64,000 nucleotides of DNA from Gynurincola endophyticus (GTDB lineage: Bacteria; Bacteroidota; Bacteroidia; Chitinophagales; Chitinophagaceae): the NCBI RefSeq assembly GCF_003991195.1, contig NZ_RCWL01000003.1, positions 248,001 to 312,000 on the forward strand, given 5' to 3'. Position 1 is the stretch's first letter. Each line of letters starts with the position of its first letter. The notes under the pieces are model-generated. The model had not been told where the DNA came from, did not search any database, and saw only the letters and a program-made list of their open reading frames with translations. This document shows positions 53,385 through 62,118 of the stretch, piece after piece. The translations under genes were made by a program, and so were the position numbers.

Positions 53385-55534
53385 CGAATAAATCTTTCAA
53401 AGAATTCCCAGGTTCTCAACATCTGATCAATTCGTTGACGATTATCTCCGCTACGTGTAATTTCATGCGTAGCATTCGGATGGCGAACATATTCTACCGG
53501 TTTGTTCAGAACCTTCAGACTTTTGTATAGCATTTCACTTTGTACAAATCCGGTTCTTCTATCATTATCGCCATGGAAAATGATCAATGGCGTTTGAATA
53601 TTTGCTACATATGTCATTGGTGATTCGCTGATCAGCAGGTCTCTGGATTTTGCTTCCCACGGATAACCGCCAAAATAGTTAGGAACCAGTCTCCAGGCAT
53701 TTCCTTCACCGAAAAATGTCAGTAAATCATATACACCTCTTTGTGCACAGGCAGCTTTGAACCGATGGTCATGTGCAATAATCCATGCGGTAAGATAACC
53801 CGCATAAGATCCGCCGGTAATCAATAATTTCGAAGTATCTGCCCAGCCCTGTGCGATTGTTTTATCCAATGCAGTTAATACATCACTTGCCGGACCTTTA
53901 CCCCAGTCGCCGACATTACCTCTTAGAAACTTTTCACCGTATCCACCGGAGCCTCTCGGATTTGCATATACGATTCCGTAACCCTGACTCGCAAAATATT
54001 GATACTCGTGCCACATACCTGCTGCACCCGGGCCCCACATTGCCGAAGGACCTCCATGAATCTCTAATAGCAAAGGATATTTTTTACCAGCCTGATAATT
54101 GGTTGGTTTGATTACCCAGTATTCAACTTCCAGCCCGATTTCATTTTTGAATGTAAACTTCTCGGGGATAGAGATTTTTTTATTTTGAATCCATGAGTGA
54201 TTGAAGTCGGTTAAACGAACACTGTTTTTACCATTAATATCTGCCTTATAAATTTCATAAGGATTTTGAGCATTGGTTTCAATCCAATAAAAATCATTGT
54301 TCACTAATACATAATCGTTAATACCGATATCATAAGAAGTCAGGCGTTGCACTTTTCCTGATTTTGCATCAGCTTTATATAAAGGGATACCCCCGTTCGA
54401 CTGTGTAGTGAAATAAAAAGATTTTTCATCTTTTGTCCAGGTAACGTTTCCTACACTACGGTCCAGGTCAACCTTAACCGGTTTTTGGTTAGGCTGATCG
54501 AACGATGCAATATAGGTTGGATTTACTTTTACAAAGGATGTAGTCGTGTTTGCAACATATAAAATCTGTTTTCCCGAAGGAGAGATACTTACAATCTGAT
54601 AACCTGTTTCCGGCGCAGATAAATATGGTTTTACCTGTTTCGTTTGAATATCCATTAAGTACACCTTATTGCCTAACACGCGCTCCGGGTGTTGAATGGA
54701 GTCTTGTGAAGAAGAGAAGAGGATCGATTTTGAATCCGGCGTAAATTGAACTCCTCCGTAACTGAAAAATCCGAAAGTTAACGGAGTTGCTTTTGCTCCG
54801 GCAACTGCCTCCACCAACCATAAATGACTAAACCCAAGGGCGTTGGAGATATCAGTTTCACTCAGATGGTTCAATTTGTGCAAAACGGTTGCTTTTTTAT
54901 CTTCAGCGTTTTTCTCAAGATAAGCACGTACTTCTTCTATTGAGCCGTCAGCATCTGCTTTCACTTTAGCAGTTGGATAGTAGTTTGCCAGGCCGGGACG
55001 TTCGTCATTCCAAAGAGGAGCTTTTAAACCCGGGTTCAATGTACTGTCTTTTAGTAAATCCTGGAAGCTGCTACCGGTTGTGAAAACAAAATATTTACCG
55101 TCGGGGCTCCATTTGAAAGACCCGATACTTTTTTTGTGGCTGGTAATAGGGTAGGCTTCTCCACCATTTACAAGGTCAAGAATAAAAATTTGTGAAGCAC
55201 CGTTATGAAAACGGGTAAAGGCAATTTTGCTACCGTCCGGAGAAAACTGCAACCCCCCTTCATTGCCTGAAGTGGTTAGTTTGCGTGGTGCAATGGAGCC
55301 GTCGGTACTCATGAATAGAATTTCTCTTTCATAGTTGAAATCCAATACACTACCGGTTTTGGGAGCAATATTTGTAACTGAAAAAACTAATTTTTTACCG
55401 TCAGGCGAAGCTATCAGATTGCTGATGGTTTTGATTTTCGTGAGGTCTGTAACCTTTATCAGTTCGTCTTTGTTTTGAGCCGTTAAACTAACACTCAGAA
55501 CAAAAAGTAAAGGGGCGATGAGAAATCTCTTCAT
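53381..55534 (-). CDS. Exported S9 family prolyl oligopeptidase-like peptidase
   Basis: A 717-residue exported serine peptidase. After a signal peptide (residues 1-19) comes a beta-propeller (about 25-420) with WD40/TolB-like repeats (FSPDGSKIAF, WSPDGKYFVF), then an alpha/beta-hydrolase domain with HGGPSAMWGPG, the nucleophile LLITGGSYAGYLTAW, an Asp in FHGDNDRRTGF and the His in NATHEITRSG. It cleaves oligopeptides in the periplasm. The stop codon shares CTAG with the M23 gene. Confidence 0.94.
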   Translation of the reverse strand: MKRFLIAPLLFVLSVSLTAQNKDELIKVTDLTKIKTISNLIASPDGKKLVFSVTNIAPKTGSVLDFNYEREILFMSTDGSIAPRKLTTSGNEGGLQFSPDGSKIAFTRFHNGASQIFILDLVNGGEAYPITSHKKSIGSFKWSPDGKYFVFTTGSSFQDLLKDSTLNPGLKAPLWNDERPGLANYYPTAKVKADADGSIEEVRAYLEKNAEDKKATVLHKLNHLSETDISNALGFSHLWLVEAVAGAKATPLTFGFFSYGGVQFTPDSKSILFSSSQDSIQHPERVLGNKVYLMDIQTKQVKPYLSAPETGYQIVSISPSGKQILYVANTTTSFVKVNPTYIASFDQPNQKPVKVDLDRSVGNVTWTKDEKSFYFTTQSNGGIPLYKADAKSGKVQRLTSYDIGINDYVLVNNDFYWIETNAQNPYEIYKADINGKNSVRLTDFNHSWIQNKKISIPEKFTFKNEIGLEVEYWVIKPTNYQAGKKYPLLLEIHGGPSAMWGPGAAGMWHEYQYFASQGYGIVYANPRGSGGYGEKFLRGNVGDWGKGPASDVLTALDKTIAQGWADTSKLLITGGSYAGYLTAWIIAHDHRFKAACAQRGVYDLLTFFGEGNAWRLVPNYFGGYPWEAKSRDLLISESPMTYVANIQTPLIIFHGDNDRRTGFVQSEMLYKSLKVLNKPVEYVRHPNATHEITRSGDNRQRIDQMLRTWEFFERFIR

Positions 55535-55678
55535 AATTTGTCTGGTTTGATCAAGGTGAATTTACCAAATTAGTAATTGAGGATGAATATTCTACTATAA
55601 ATTTGTTGAAAGAATCGCACTTTTTTTGACAAACAGTGTTATAATAAATAGCTTTTCACAAAGAAATAAGGAAAGCAG

Positions 55679-55686
55679 TACATTTG
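55679..55686 (+). promoter_or_regulatory. Predicted -7 box of korB
   Basis: TACATTTG matches TAnnTTTG exactly and lies 16 bp before the ATG at 55703. A weak -33 (TTTTC) ends 22 bp upstream. This supports separate transcription of korB without an upstream alpha-subunit gene. Confidence 0.5.
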
Positions 55687-55702
55687 CATATTATTTAGAC
55701 GC

Positions 55703-56731
55703 ATGAACGAGACAATAGCGCCGGCTTTAACGGCAAAAGATTTTGCAACTGATCAAGAAGTGAGATGGTGCCCCGGTTGTGGTGATTATTCCATTCTGGC
55801 ACAGGTTCAGAAAGTAATGCCTACCCTTGGTGTTCCAAAAGAAAATATTGTAATTATATCTGGTATCGGTTGTTCCAGCCGTTTCCCTTACTATATGAAT
55901 ACTTATGGTATGCACTCAATTCACGGTAGAGCCACGGCGATCGCCAGTGGATTGAAAGCCAGCCGCCCTGAACTAAGCGTTTGGATTGTAACCGGTGATG
56001 GTGACGGATTGAGTATTGGCGGTAACCATACCATTCATTTATTGAGAAGAAATTTCGATGTAAACGTAATGTTGTTCAATAACCAGATTTATGGGTTAAC
56101 GAAAGGACAGTATTCACCTACTTCAGAAGTTTCAAAAGTTACAAAATCAACTCCTTACGGAAGTTTAGACCATCCATTCAACCCGCTTGCCCTTGCAATG
56201 GGTGCGGATGCTTCTTTTATAGCCAGAAGTATGGATCGTGATCCTAAACACCTGCAGGAAATGATTGCACGCAGTCATAAACACAAAGGAGCTTCTTTCT
56301 TAGAAATCTATCAGAACTGTAACATTTTTAATGACGGAGCTTTCGAAATATTTACTGAAAAAGGTTCTAAACCAATGCATACCGTTTTCCTGGAAAATGG
56401 AAAACCAATGCTGTTCGGAGCCAATAAAGAATTTGGTGTACGGTTAGACGGTTACAAACCAGTGGTAGTTAAACTGGAAGATGGTTACACTGCTGAGGAT
56501 TGCTGGATACACGACGAAACTGACTTCTATAAAGCCCAGATTTTGATCAGAATGTTTGATCAGCCGGATTTTGAAAATGCAATGCCGCGTCCTTTTGGAG
56601 TATTTTTTGAAACAGACAGGCCCTGCTACGAAGAAACCATGGCATTACAACTTGAAGAAGTGATTGCCGCGAAAGGAAAAGGTAATCTGGATGCATTGCT
56701 GAGAGGAAGGGAAACCTGGGAAATTTTCTAA
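55703..56731 (+). CDS. korB: 2-oxoacid:ferredoxin oxidoreductase, beta subunit
   Basis: A 342-residue thiamine-diphosphate subunit. The Cys of WCPGCGDYS and GIGCSSRFPYY and a late Cys in YQNCNIF can bind a [4Fe-4S] cluster; the ThDP motif is GDGDGLSIGGNH with NNQIYGLTKGQYSPTS. It oxidises 2-oxoglutarate or another 2-oxoacid to acyl-CoA with ferredoxin, but needs an alpha/gamma subunit, which is usually encoded just upstream. None is seen on either side here. A strong terminator follows. Confidence 0.93.
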   Translation: MNETIAPALTAKDFATDQEVRWCPGCGDYSILAQVQKVMPTLGVPKENIVIISGIGCSSRFPYYMNTYGMHSIHGRATAIASGLKASRPELSVWIVTGDGDGLSIGGNHTIHLLRRNFDVNVMLFNNQIYGLTKGQYSPTSEVSKVTKSTPYGSLDHPFNPLALAMGADASFIARSMDRDPKHLQEMIARSHKHKGASFLEIYQNCNIFNDGAFEIFTEKGSKPMHTVFLENGKPMLFGANKEFGVRLDGYKPVVVKLEDGYTAEDCWIHDETDFYKAQILIRMFDQPDFENAMPRPFGVFFETDRPCYEETMALQLEEVIAAKGKGNLDALLRGRETWEIF

Positions 56732-56742
56732 ATAACTAGCTG

Positions 56743-56772
56743 AAACACAAGCCTTGCGCTTGTGTTTTTTTG
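56743..56772 (+). terminator. Intrinsic terminator of korB
   Basis: AAACACAAGC (56743-56752) pairs with GCTTGTGTTT (56758-56767) around a 5-nt loop and is followed by Ts. Confidence 0.85.
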
Positions 56773-56781
56773 TTTATAGAC

Positions 56782-56811
56782 AAAAAAAGGCCAGCGATGG
56801 ACATCGCCGGC
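56782..56811 (-). terminator. Minus-strand terminator about 360 bp downstream of the cupin gene
   Basis: GCGAT (56794-56798) pairs with ATCGC (56803-56807), extended by GCC/GGC outside one A-C pair that is a T-G wobble on the minus strand. Seven Ts follow on the minus strand (56782-56788). It faces the korB terminator. Confidence 0.65.
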
Positions 56812-57172
56812 ATGTGCTTACCTCTGAAACCACAAAAAGAAAGCAGTTTACAGTATATACTGTATAATATATTGAGAATGAATTAATAGAATGTCTAATA
56901 ACTCAATAATGAGTAAACAAAATAATGCGGTAAAGGATTTTTTGGTAGAAATTGTAAATCGATTACAATTGTGTTTCGAGGATTTTGGGATTGGTGTCGT
57001 ACAGACTAAAATGCAGTGATATTGGATATTTTTATAAAATGGAACACAAATAGTATTCCATTTATGGAGTAAAAGTAAAAACTGTTTTCTTAATTATCAA
57101 TAAAAAACAAAAATTTTTTCTTCACGAGTTGTTAATTAAGAGAAATTAGTACATATCAATGAATTACTTAGG
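56812..57172. other. Non-coding stretch between korB and the cupin gene
   Basis: About 360 AT-rich bases. It contains the palindrome ACAGTATATACTGT at about 56848-56861, an 8-bp AAATGGAA/TTCCATTT hairpin around 57037-57064, and one weak small ORF (56891-57019). On the minus strand it would be either a long 3' end of the cupin mRNA or a separate small RNA ending at the 56782 terminator. Confidence 0.4.
56891..57019 (+). CDS. Possible 42-residue small protein (weak)
   Basis: An ATG at 56891 opens 42 codons ending with TGA at 57017. The product begins MSNNSIMSKQNNAVKDF and contains an amphipathic stretch (DFLVEIVNRLQLCFEDF). There is no family match, no clear promoter, and chance ORFs of this size are frequent in AT-rich sequence. 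Confidence 0.2.
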   Translation: MSNNSIMSKQNNAVKDFLVEIVNRLQLCFEDFGIGVVQTKMQ

Positions 57173-58069
57173 TTAATTTCTAATAGTTTCCATGGATATA
57201 TGTTTGTTTGCAGAAACATATAATTTTTTTATTTTATAGTTGAACCACCAATGTGGCGCCGTTTTTTTCATAAGAGTATCAATCGAGCGCATACCAAATA
57301 AATTCCAGGCTCCGTTGAGCTTACCCGTCCATGAATCTTGTAATGCCCTCAGACTCATAGCCACTCCGCTGTCGATGTATTCCATATGGTGCCAGTAACC
57401 GGCAGGCATAAACAAGGTATCACCCGGTTCAAGAATGACTTCGTAACCGTTTGCTGCAAGTGTTGCCGGAAATTTTGCCGTATCCAGTTTGGAAAGTTGG
57501 ATATCATGATAATTTGAAAAGTCGGCCAGACTCAAAACTTCGAAAGGCTTTCTGTAAAGTTTATGTTGTTCTTCAAAAGGAAATAAAAGCACCCGCTTGC
57601 GTCCCAGAAACTGTGTATGCAGTATATGGGAAAGGTCAATATCAAAATGCATGTGAGTGATACTACCCGCCCCACCTGTAAAAAGCATCGGATATCTTTT
57701 TACAAAACCTTTCATCAGGTGATCAGGCCAGATAAAATCTTTTGATAACTCTGGCGCATGATCAAAAATGTTAAAGAGGAAAATGCGCCAGGGCGCAGGG
57801 CCAGCTTTGATTTTGTCGATATAATCTGTAAAAAGAGTATACTCGTCGGCAGTATTAACGGGGGTAAACGCATCACTTTTTACATTATTATAGATGCCTA
57901 CTTTTTGCGGTCCGACCGCTTCTTTAAAATAATCCCAGTTCCATTTTTTATATGCCGGCCACGATTTGGCTAAGTCTTTGATAACTAAAGGTAATCCTTT
58001 GGAATAATAATTTTCCTTAAATTGGTTAGGTTGAATTTGATCAACTGTGTCTACAGAAATCAGTCTCAT
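57173..58069 (-). CDS. Cupin_8/JmjC-like Fe(II)/2-oxoglutarate-dependent oxygenase family protein
   Basis: A 298-residue cytoplasmic protein of the cupin_8 (JmjC, FIH-like) family. Iron ligands appear as His and Asp in THMHFDIDLSH and the distal His in PAGYWHHMEYI; the FLGRKRVLLFP segment contains the usual 2-oxoglutarate lysine/arginine. Such enzymes hydroxylate proteins or small molecules. It is divergent from tsaC with 97 bp between the chosen starts. The target is unknown. Confidence 0.9.
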   Translation of the reverse strand: MRLISVDTVDQIQPNQFKENYYSKGLPLVIKDLAKSWPAYKKWNWDYFKEAVGPQKVGIYNNVKSDAFTPVNTADEYTLFTDYIDKIKAGPAPWRIFLFNIFDHAPELSKDFIWPDHLMKGFVKRYPMLFTGGAGSITHMHFDIDLSHILHTQFLGRKRVLLFPFEEQHKLYRKPFEVLSLADFSNYHDIQLSKLDTAKFPATLAANGYEVILEPGDTLFMPAGYWHHMEYIDSGVAMSLRALQDSWTGKLNGAWNLFGMRSIDTLMKKTAPHWWFNYKIKKLYVSANKHISMETIRN

Positions 58070-58166
58070 GGCATAGATTTTTTCATAATAAAAATTCTTG
58101 ATAACCTATCAGCCTTCATCTACGTATTTATTTCGTAATCATATAATAAAACCTTATTTTATCATT

Positions 58167-58775
58167 ATGCTATTACAAATACATCCAGAGAACCCACAAG
58201 CACGTTTGATTGAGCAGGTAGTTCAATTGTTAGAAGACGGAGGTATTATCATTTATCCTACCGATACGATCTATGGTTTGGGTTGTGATATTACTAAGCC
58301 TAAAGCCGTCGAAAGAATATGTGCTATTAAAGGAGTGGATCCCGGTAAAGCACAACTTTCGTTTATATGCGATAGCTTAACGGATCTGAGTACGTATACC
58401 AAAAGTATATCAACTCCTCTATATAGAGTGTTAAAACAATACCTGCCGGGGCCCTATACTTTTATTTTACCGGCCAGTAAACAAGTTCCTAAGTTATTAA
58501 AAAGTAGAAAAGATACCATTGGTTTAAGAATTCCTGACAACAATATTGCACGCGCCATTATCAAACGGTTAGGCAGGCCGATTTTGAGTGCCTCGTTACC
58601 GGGAGATATGGTGGAAGATTATACCGATCCGGAAATAATGTATGAAAAGTTTCATAAGTTAGTTGATGTGGTTATTGACGGAGGTATCGGTAATATGGTA
58701 CCGTCTACCGTAGTTGATTACACTTCTGACGAACCGGTAATTATAAGAGAAGGTGCGGGAATTTTTGAAGGATAG
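58167..58775 (+). CDS. tsaC: L-threonylcarbamoyladenylate synthase (YrdC/Sua5 family)
   Basis: A 202-residue protein of the YrdC family. Motifs are IIYPTDTIYGLGCDI, ERICAIKGVDPGKAQLS (KR-like lysine), YLPGPYTFILPAS and STVVDYTSDEPVIIREGAG. It makes threonylcarbamoyl-AMP for the t6A37 base in tRNAs. The ATG at 58167 was chosen; an upstream frame start adds 23 residues with no family counterpart. It is followed after 15 bp by a GNAT gene. TsaD and TsaE are not in this window. Confidence 0.93.
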   Translation: MLLQIHPENPQARLIEQVVQLLEDGGIIIYPTDTIYGLGCDITKPKAVERICAIKGVDPGKAQLSFICDSLTDLSTYTKSISTPLYRVLKQYLPGPYTFILPASKQVPKLLKSRKDTIGLRIPDNNIARAIIKRLGRPILSASLPGDMVEDYTDPEIMYEKFHKLVDVVIDGGIGNMVPSTVVDYTSDEPVIIREGAGIFEG

Positions 58776-58790
58776 TAGTAATTTCGACCA

Positions 58791-59279
58791 ATGAAATCGA
58801 AGTTCTCAAACAATCTTACAGTAGAAACTGCAAGGGTAATTATTGCTGCCGTTACCAAAGCTGATCTTGTAAAGATTTTTAATCAGCCTGAGTTAAAACA
58901 GCTGAGTGATTCAACCGTGTTTTTATCCATTGCAAATGCAGATGACCAATCCGTAGCCGGTTGGATCGCACTCGATGAAACCGATGATAATATTCTTATT
59001 AAATATGTATGGATCCAGGAATCATTCAGGGGCAGCAGAGTTTTCAGAGAAACGGGGTTTGCATTATTGAATTTTTGTTTGAATGTTTTGAAAATGCAGA
59101 AAGTGTATGCTTTGATACCTGTCGAAAATGAACGCGCTAAAGCAGCTTTTCTGAAAATCGCATTCATTCCGGCTTCGGTCAGAACCCAACAGCCGGTTAC
59201 CCGTGATGTTGAAGAGTTCAGTCTGCAAAAGCAGGAATGGCCGTTAAGAGGTGTGCAGTTTTTCAGTGATCTGTTATAG
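58791..59279 (+). CDS. GNAT family acetyltransferase-like protein
   Basis: A 162-residue GNAT-fold protein. The acetyl-CoA region is YVWIQESFRGSRVFRETGFA and the C-terminal beta-bulge segment is VYALIPVENERAKAAFLKIAF. The canonical Q/RxxGxG/A loop is degenerate (SFRGSRVFRETG), so activity is uncertain. It lies 15 bp after tsaC and ends before a terminator. Confidence 0.78.
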   Translation: MKSKFSNNLTVETARVIIAAVTKADLVKIFNQPELKQLSDSTVFLSIANADDQSVAGWIALDETDDNILIKYVWIQESFRGSRVFRETGFALLNFCLNVLKMQKVYALIPVENERAKAAFLKIAFIPASVRTQQPVTRDVEEFSLQKQEWPLRGVQFFSDLL

Positions 59280-59295
59280 ATAAATCATTTTATAC

Positions 59296-59334
59296 AGAAC
59301 CATTGAACGATCATGTATTCAATGGTTCTTTTTT
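59296..59334 (+). terminator. Intrinsic terminator after the GNAT gene
   Basis: AGAACCATTGAA (59296-59307) pairs perfectly with TTCAATGGTTCT (59318-59329), followed by Ts. Confidence 0.88.
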
Positions 59335-59355
59335 GAAATGCTAATCGATACGCTT

Positions 59356-59985
59356 TCACAGGGCAATTTTGATATTTAGTTCAACATCTTTATCGATCAG
59401 CGTTTTATTTAATAAACTTCCCTCGTAGGCAATTTTCCATAAAAACCGGTCAAATGTAAATGCGGCCACATAATATTCACCCTGTTGTATAGCCGTAAAT
59501 GAAATATTCCGTGTAACCTCCCTGATTGTTAAGTTACCCTGAATATGATAAAGGCTATCGCTTTGCTGTTGAACATTTGTAATTTCGAATGTTGAAGTGG
59601 GATACAAGGCAGTGTTAAAAAAGTCATCTGCTTTCAGGTGATTAAGCAGGTTTTTCCGGGCCACTTTTTCATTGGCGGGTACATCTGTCACATCCATACT
59701 TTCCATCTCTACAATAAATCTTCCCCCGGCCAGCGAATCATTTTTTTTGAAAATAAAACCACTTTTAAATAAAATCTTTCCGGTTCGTAGCCTTGTGCCC
59801 CGCATCTCCGTTGCCTTCCATTCAATGGTAGAATGTGCCGGATTTATAAAAAAACTGTCTGTGTTGGCTAATGATCTCTCTTTTCCTACTCTCTCATTTA
59901 CCAGGGCTGCCGGTGTATCGGGTGTGTGTTTGCCCATGCAGGCAGTGATGGTAGAAAAGATTAGTACTAATATAACTTTATTCAT
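59356..59985 (-). CDS. YceI family exported lipoprotein-like protein
   Basis: A 209-residue exported protein with a possible lipobox (STITACMGK, Cys at residue 16) and a YceI domain: FINPAHSTIEWKATEMRGT at its start, LLNHLKADDFFNTALYPTS and the NLTIREVTRNISF strand near the end. YceI proteins bind isoprenoid quinones or other long lipids in a barrel. Its first 8 bp overlap the end of the dioxygenase-like gene upstream, so the two are co-translated. Confidence 0.9.
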   Translation of the reverse strand: MNKVILVLIFSTITACMGKHTPDTPAALVNERVGKERSLANTDSFFINPAHSTIEWKATEMRGTRLRTGKILFKSGFIFKKNDSLAGGRFIVEMESMDVTDVPANEKVARKNLLNHLKADDFFNTALYPTSTFEITNVQQQSDSLYHIQGNLTIREVTRNISFTAIQQGEYYVAAFTFDRFLWKIAYEGSLLNKTLIDKDVELNIKIAL

Positions 59986-60622
59986 AATCCGGAATATTTA
60001 AACCAAGAATAATGTCACGTTTGATTACCAGCAGGCCATTTTCGTTTACAGGCCGCATAATACCAGCTCCGCCGCGAACAGGTTGTTTTTTTCTCACTGA
60101 TGGTGTTAACAGCGGATCATCATCAAAAAGGTAATCGTCGAGATAATATTCGTTGGTATCCGGTTCTTTTACTGTGAGGTGAATATGTTCGGGTTCACTT
60201 TTGTCGGGATAGGCACCCGGCCTGAAAGTATAAAAGGTATACTGACCGTTCAGATCTGTTTTTACCCATCCCCGGATAAATCCATGACGTTTTGCCCAAC
60301 CGGTTTCATTGCCTTTGGTTTGATAAACACCTTGACGGTTGGTGTGATAAATGTATAGAATTACACCGGCTGCGGGCGTGATTCCGTCTTTTTTAAAAAC
60401 GGTACCGGTTACTTTTAATTTGGGTTCATGCTCTTTAAATAGCGGGAGGGTATCTATTGAAGAAAGTGTTTTGTTGCCGTATTCGGATAATCCTTCACAC
60501 CCCTCACAAGGGCCTCCAACCAAACGCACAGATGAAGTTTTTTCAGGAGATTGACCGCTGCATGAAATATTACAGAGAATCAATGTAACAAGAATCAATC
60601 GTTGGTAAATTCTGGCTTGCAT
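59978..60622 (-). CDS. Exported intradiol dioxygenase-like protein
   Basis: A 214-residue protein. The ATG at 60622 gives a lipoprotein signal (CNISCSGQ); the upstream in-frame start at 60742 would overlap the LytTR gene and block it. The core is an intradiol ring-cleavage dioxygenase beta sandwich: VILYIYHTNRQGVYQ, DLNGQYTFYTFRPGAYP and EPEHIHLTV, giving two Tyr and two His as possible Fe(III) ligands. The substrate, if any, is not known; envelope-anchored members in Bacteroidota are uncharacterised. Confidence 0.85.
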   Translation of the reverse strand: MQARIYQRLILVTLILCNISCSGQSPEKTSSVRLVGGPCEGCEGLSEYGNKTLSSIDTLPLFKEHEPKLKVTGTVFKKDGITPAAGVILYIYHTNRQGVYQTKGNETGWAKRHGFIRGWVKTDLNGQYTFYTFRPGAYPDKSEPEHIHLTVKEPDTNEYYLDDYLFDDDPLLTPSVRKKQPVRGGAGIMRPVNENGLLVIKRDIILGLNIPDYE

Positions 60623-60695
60623 AGTTTTTTCTTCAAAAGTCAGTACAACAGACTCGTTTTCAAACTCTAATGTATTAACCTGATGAATAAACCGG

Positions 60696-61556
60696 CTAAG
60701 CTGATGACCTGTTGTCAAATAGCTTTTTGAAGTGAGGGGCATAGTTCCTGCTAAGCCTTATCTGATGTTGCCCGAGCTGTATGTCATAGTCGCCATTCAA
60801 TCGCGATTTAAAAGAAACCACCTTTTCAATGTTAATAATGGTTGATTTGTGAACCTGAATAAATTGACCGGAGGGTAGTTGTTGCAAGATCGACCGGAGC
60901 GTTTCAGTATGCAGATACGTTTTTGATGCGGTATGCAGGGCAATGTATGGAGTTGCTGATTTTATAAACAGAATGTCTGCCACCGCCACCAGCGTATTAT
61001 TTCTACCATTTGCCACTACAATCGTAGAGCACTCTGTAAACGGTTCAATGAACGTAGCAGGAATAATTTCTTTTTTTTGTGGAATACCTCTTCTGCCATA
61101 AACGATACCCATTACAGCATAAACAAAGATATACTTATAAATATCCTGCGAAATAGTATATCCCAACATTTTAGAAATGTTGTAAGAACCTTCGTAGAAA
61201 TAATACGAAGTGAGCGAAACCGTAATAGAATAAACCAGTGCATGGAGGATCGTTGCAATGATTGTGAATGCAATGACGGTCATATATGTTTTCGGATGTG
61301 CCAGAAAACGATTTATCTTTTTCAAAAAGAAATCCTTCAGTAAAAAAACAATAAAAAACCAGCACCAGTAAGAATTAAAAAGTAAGGATTCTGAAAGATG
61401 AAATGAATAGTGATTACGCTGGGCGTGTAATAAATCCTGCAAAACAACTGTCAGTAAAATAAGTAGTAATGCACCCGTAAATAATTTTACTGTTTTAATG
61501 GCTGGTAAAAGAGTGGATGGTAGGTTCATTCTTTCAGTTTTGATTACAGGTTTCAT
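60696..61556 (-). CDS. Membrane-bound LytTR-type transcriptional regulator
   Basis: A 286-residue protein with four membrane helices in residues 20-165 and a C-terminal LytTR DNA-binding domain (about 188-283: LVAVADILFIKSATPYIALH, FIQVHKSTIINIEKVVSF and the GDYDIQLGQHQIRLSRNY ending). There is no receiver domain, so it senses through the membrane directly rather than by phosphorylation. It lies 73 bp upstream of the dioxygenase-like gene and probably controls that unit. Confidence 0.88.
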   Translation of the reverse strand: MKPVIKTERMNLPSTLLPAIKTVKLFTGALLLILLTVVLQDLLHAQRNHYSFHLSESLLFNSYWCWFFIVFLLKDFFLKKINRFLAHPKTYMTVIAFTIIATILHALVYSITVSLTSYYFYEGSYNISKMLGYTISQDIYKYIFVYAVMGIVYGRRGIPQKKEIIPATFIEPFTECSTIVVANGRNNTLVAVADILFIKSATPYIALHTASKTYLHTETLRSILQQLPSGQFIQVHKSTIINIEKVVSFKSRLNGDYDIQLGQHQIRLSRNYAPHFKKLFDNRSSA

Positions 61557-61690
61557 TGAGTTCTGTCTTTAAGATAGCAATCTTACAAGCAGGCCTTAAC
61601 TAATAAGTTACGAAAAAAAGCTCATATTCGCAAACTTCTGCGTCGTTTTAACTTTACTATAAAAATAAGGCGAAATGTGTTTAAAATAAC

Positions 61691-61716
61691 AAAAACCGAC
61701 TCAAAAATGAGTCGGT
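61691..61716 (-). terminator. Intrinsic terminator of the first small cationic protein gene
   Basis: ACCGACTC (61695-61702) pairs with GAGTCGGT (61709-61716) around a 6-nt loop. On the minus strand TTTTTGTTATTTT follows. Confidence 0.82.
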
Positions 61717-61736
61717 GCCTATTTGTTCACTTGTAC

Positions 61737-62063
61737 TTATCTGGCTCTATGTGTTCTTGACGGATGGCTTTTATGTTTGTGTTTTGCGATCTTTTTATTG
61801 AGCTTCTGACAATCTTTGCAGTCTTTATGTAAAACTACCATTTGCCCTTTTTTTCTATCACCTCTTTTAAATTTCCCATCTCTGCGATGGTCCATTTTTC
61901 GTTTGTCTCCTTTGGTAAATTCTTTTTTACGATCGTCTTTACGATCAATTTTTCTTTCGATTTTCTTTTCAGGAGCTTTTCTGTCGTTAACGACCTGAGC
62001 TGATAAAGAACTGATACCTAAAGTACCAACTAACAATAGCGATAAAATAATTTTGCTTTTCAT
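61737..62063 (-). CDS. Small exported Lys/Arg-rich protein
   Basis: A 108-residue protein: signal peptide (to about residue 22, ending SLSAQ), then a highly charged part rich in Lys, Arg and Asp (KIDRKDDRKKEF, KMDHRRDGKFKRGDRKKG), a CKDC pair and a His/Lys tail. It should be exported to the periplasm or cell surface. No family known to me. It is one of three similar small genes in a row. Confidence 0.75.
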   Translation of the reverse strand: MKSKIILSLLLVGTLGISSLSAQVVNDRKAPEKKIERKIDRKDDRKKEFTKGDKRKMDHRRDGKFKRGDRKKGQMVVLHKDCKDCQKLNKKIAKHKHKSHPSRTHRAR

Positions 62064-62118
62064 GACTAATACTTTTTGTTTTATAATAAGGGGGTTAAAA
62101 AGGTAAGCACCAGATTTT

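Noticed and set aside
61077-61343. Plus-strand ORF of 88 residues over the LytTR gene
   Set aside because: It is antisense to membrane-helix codons and has no start context or family match.
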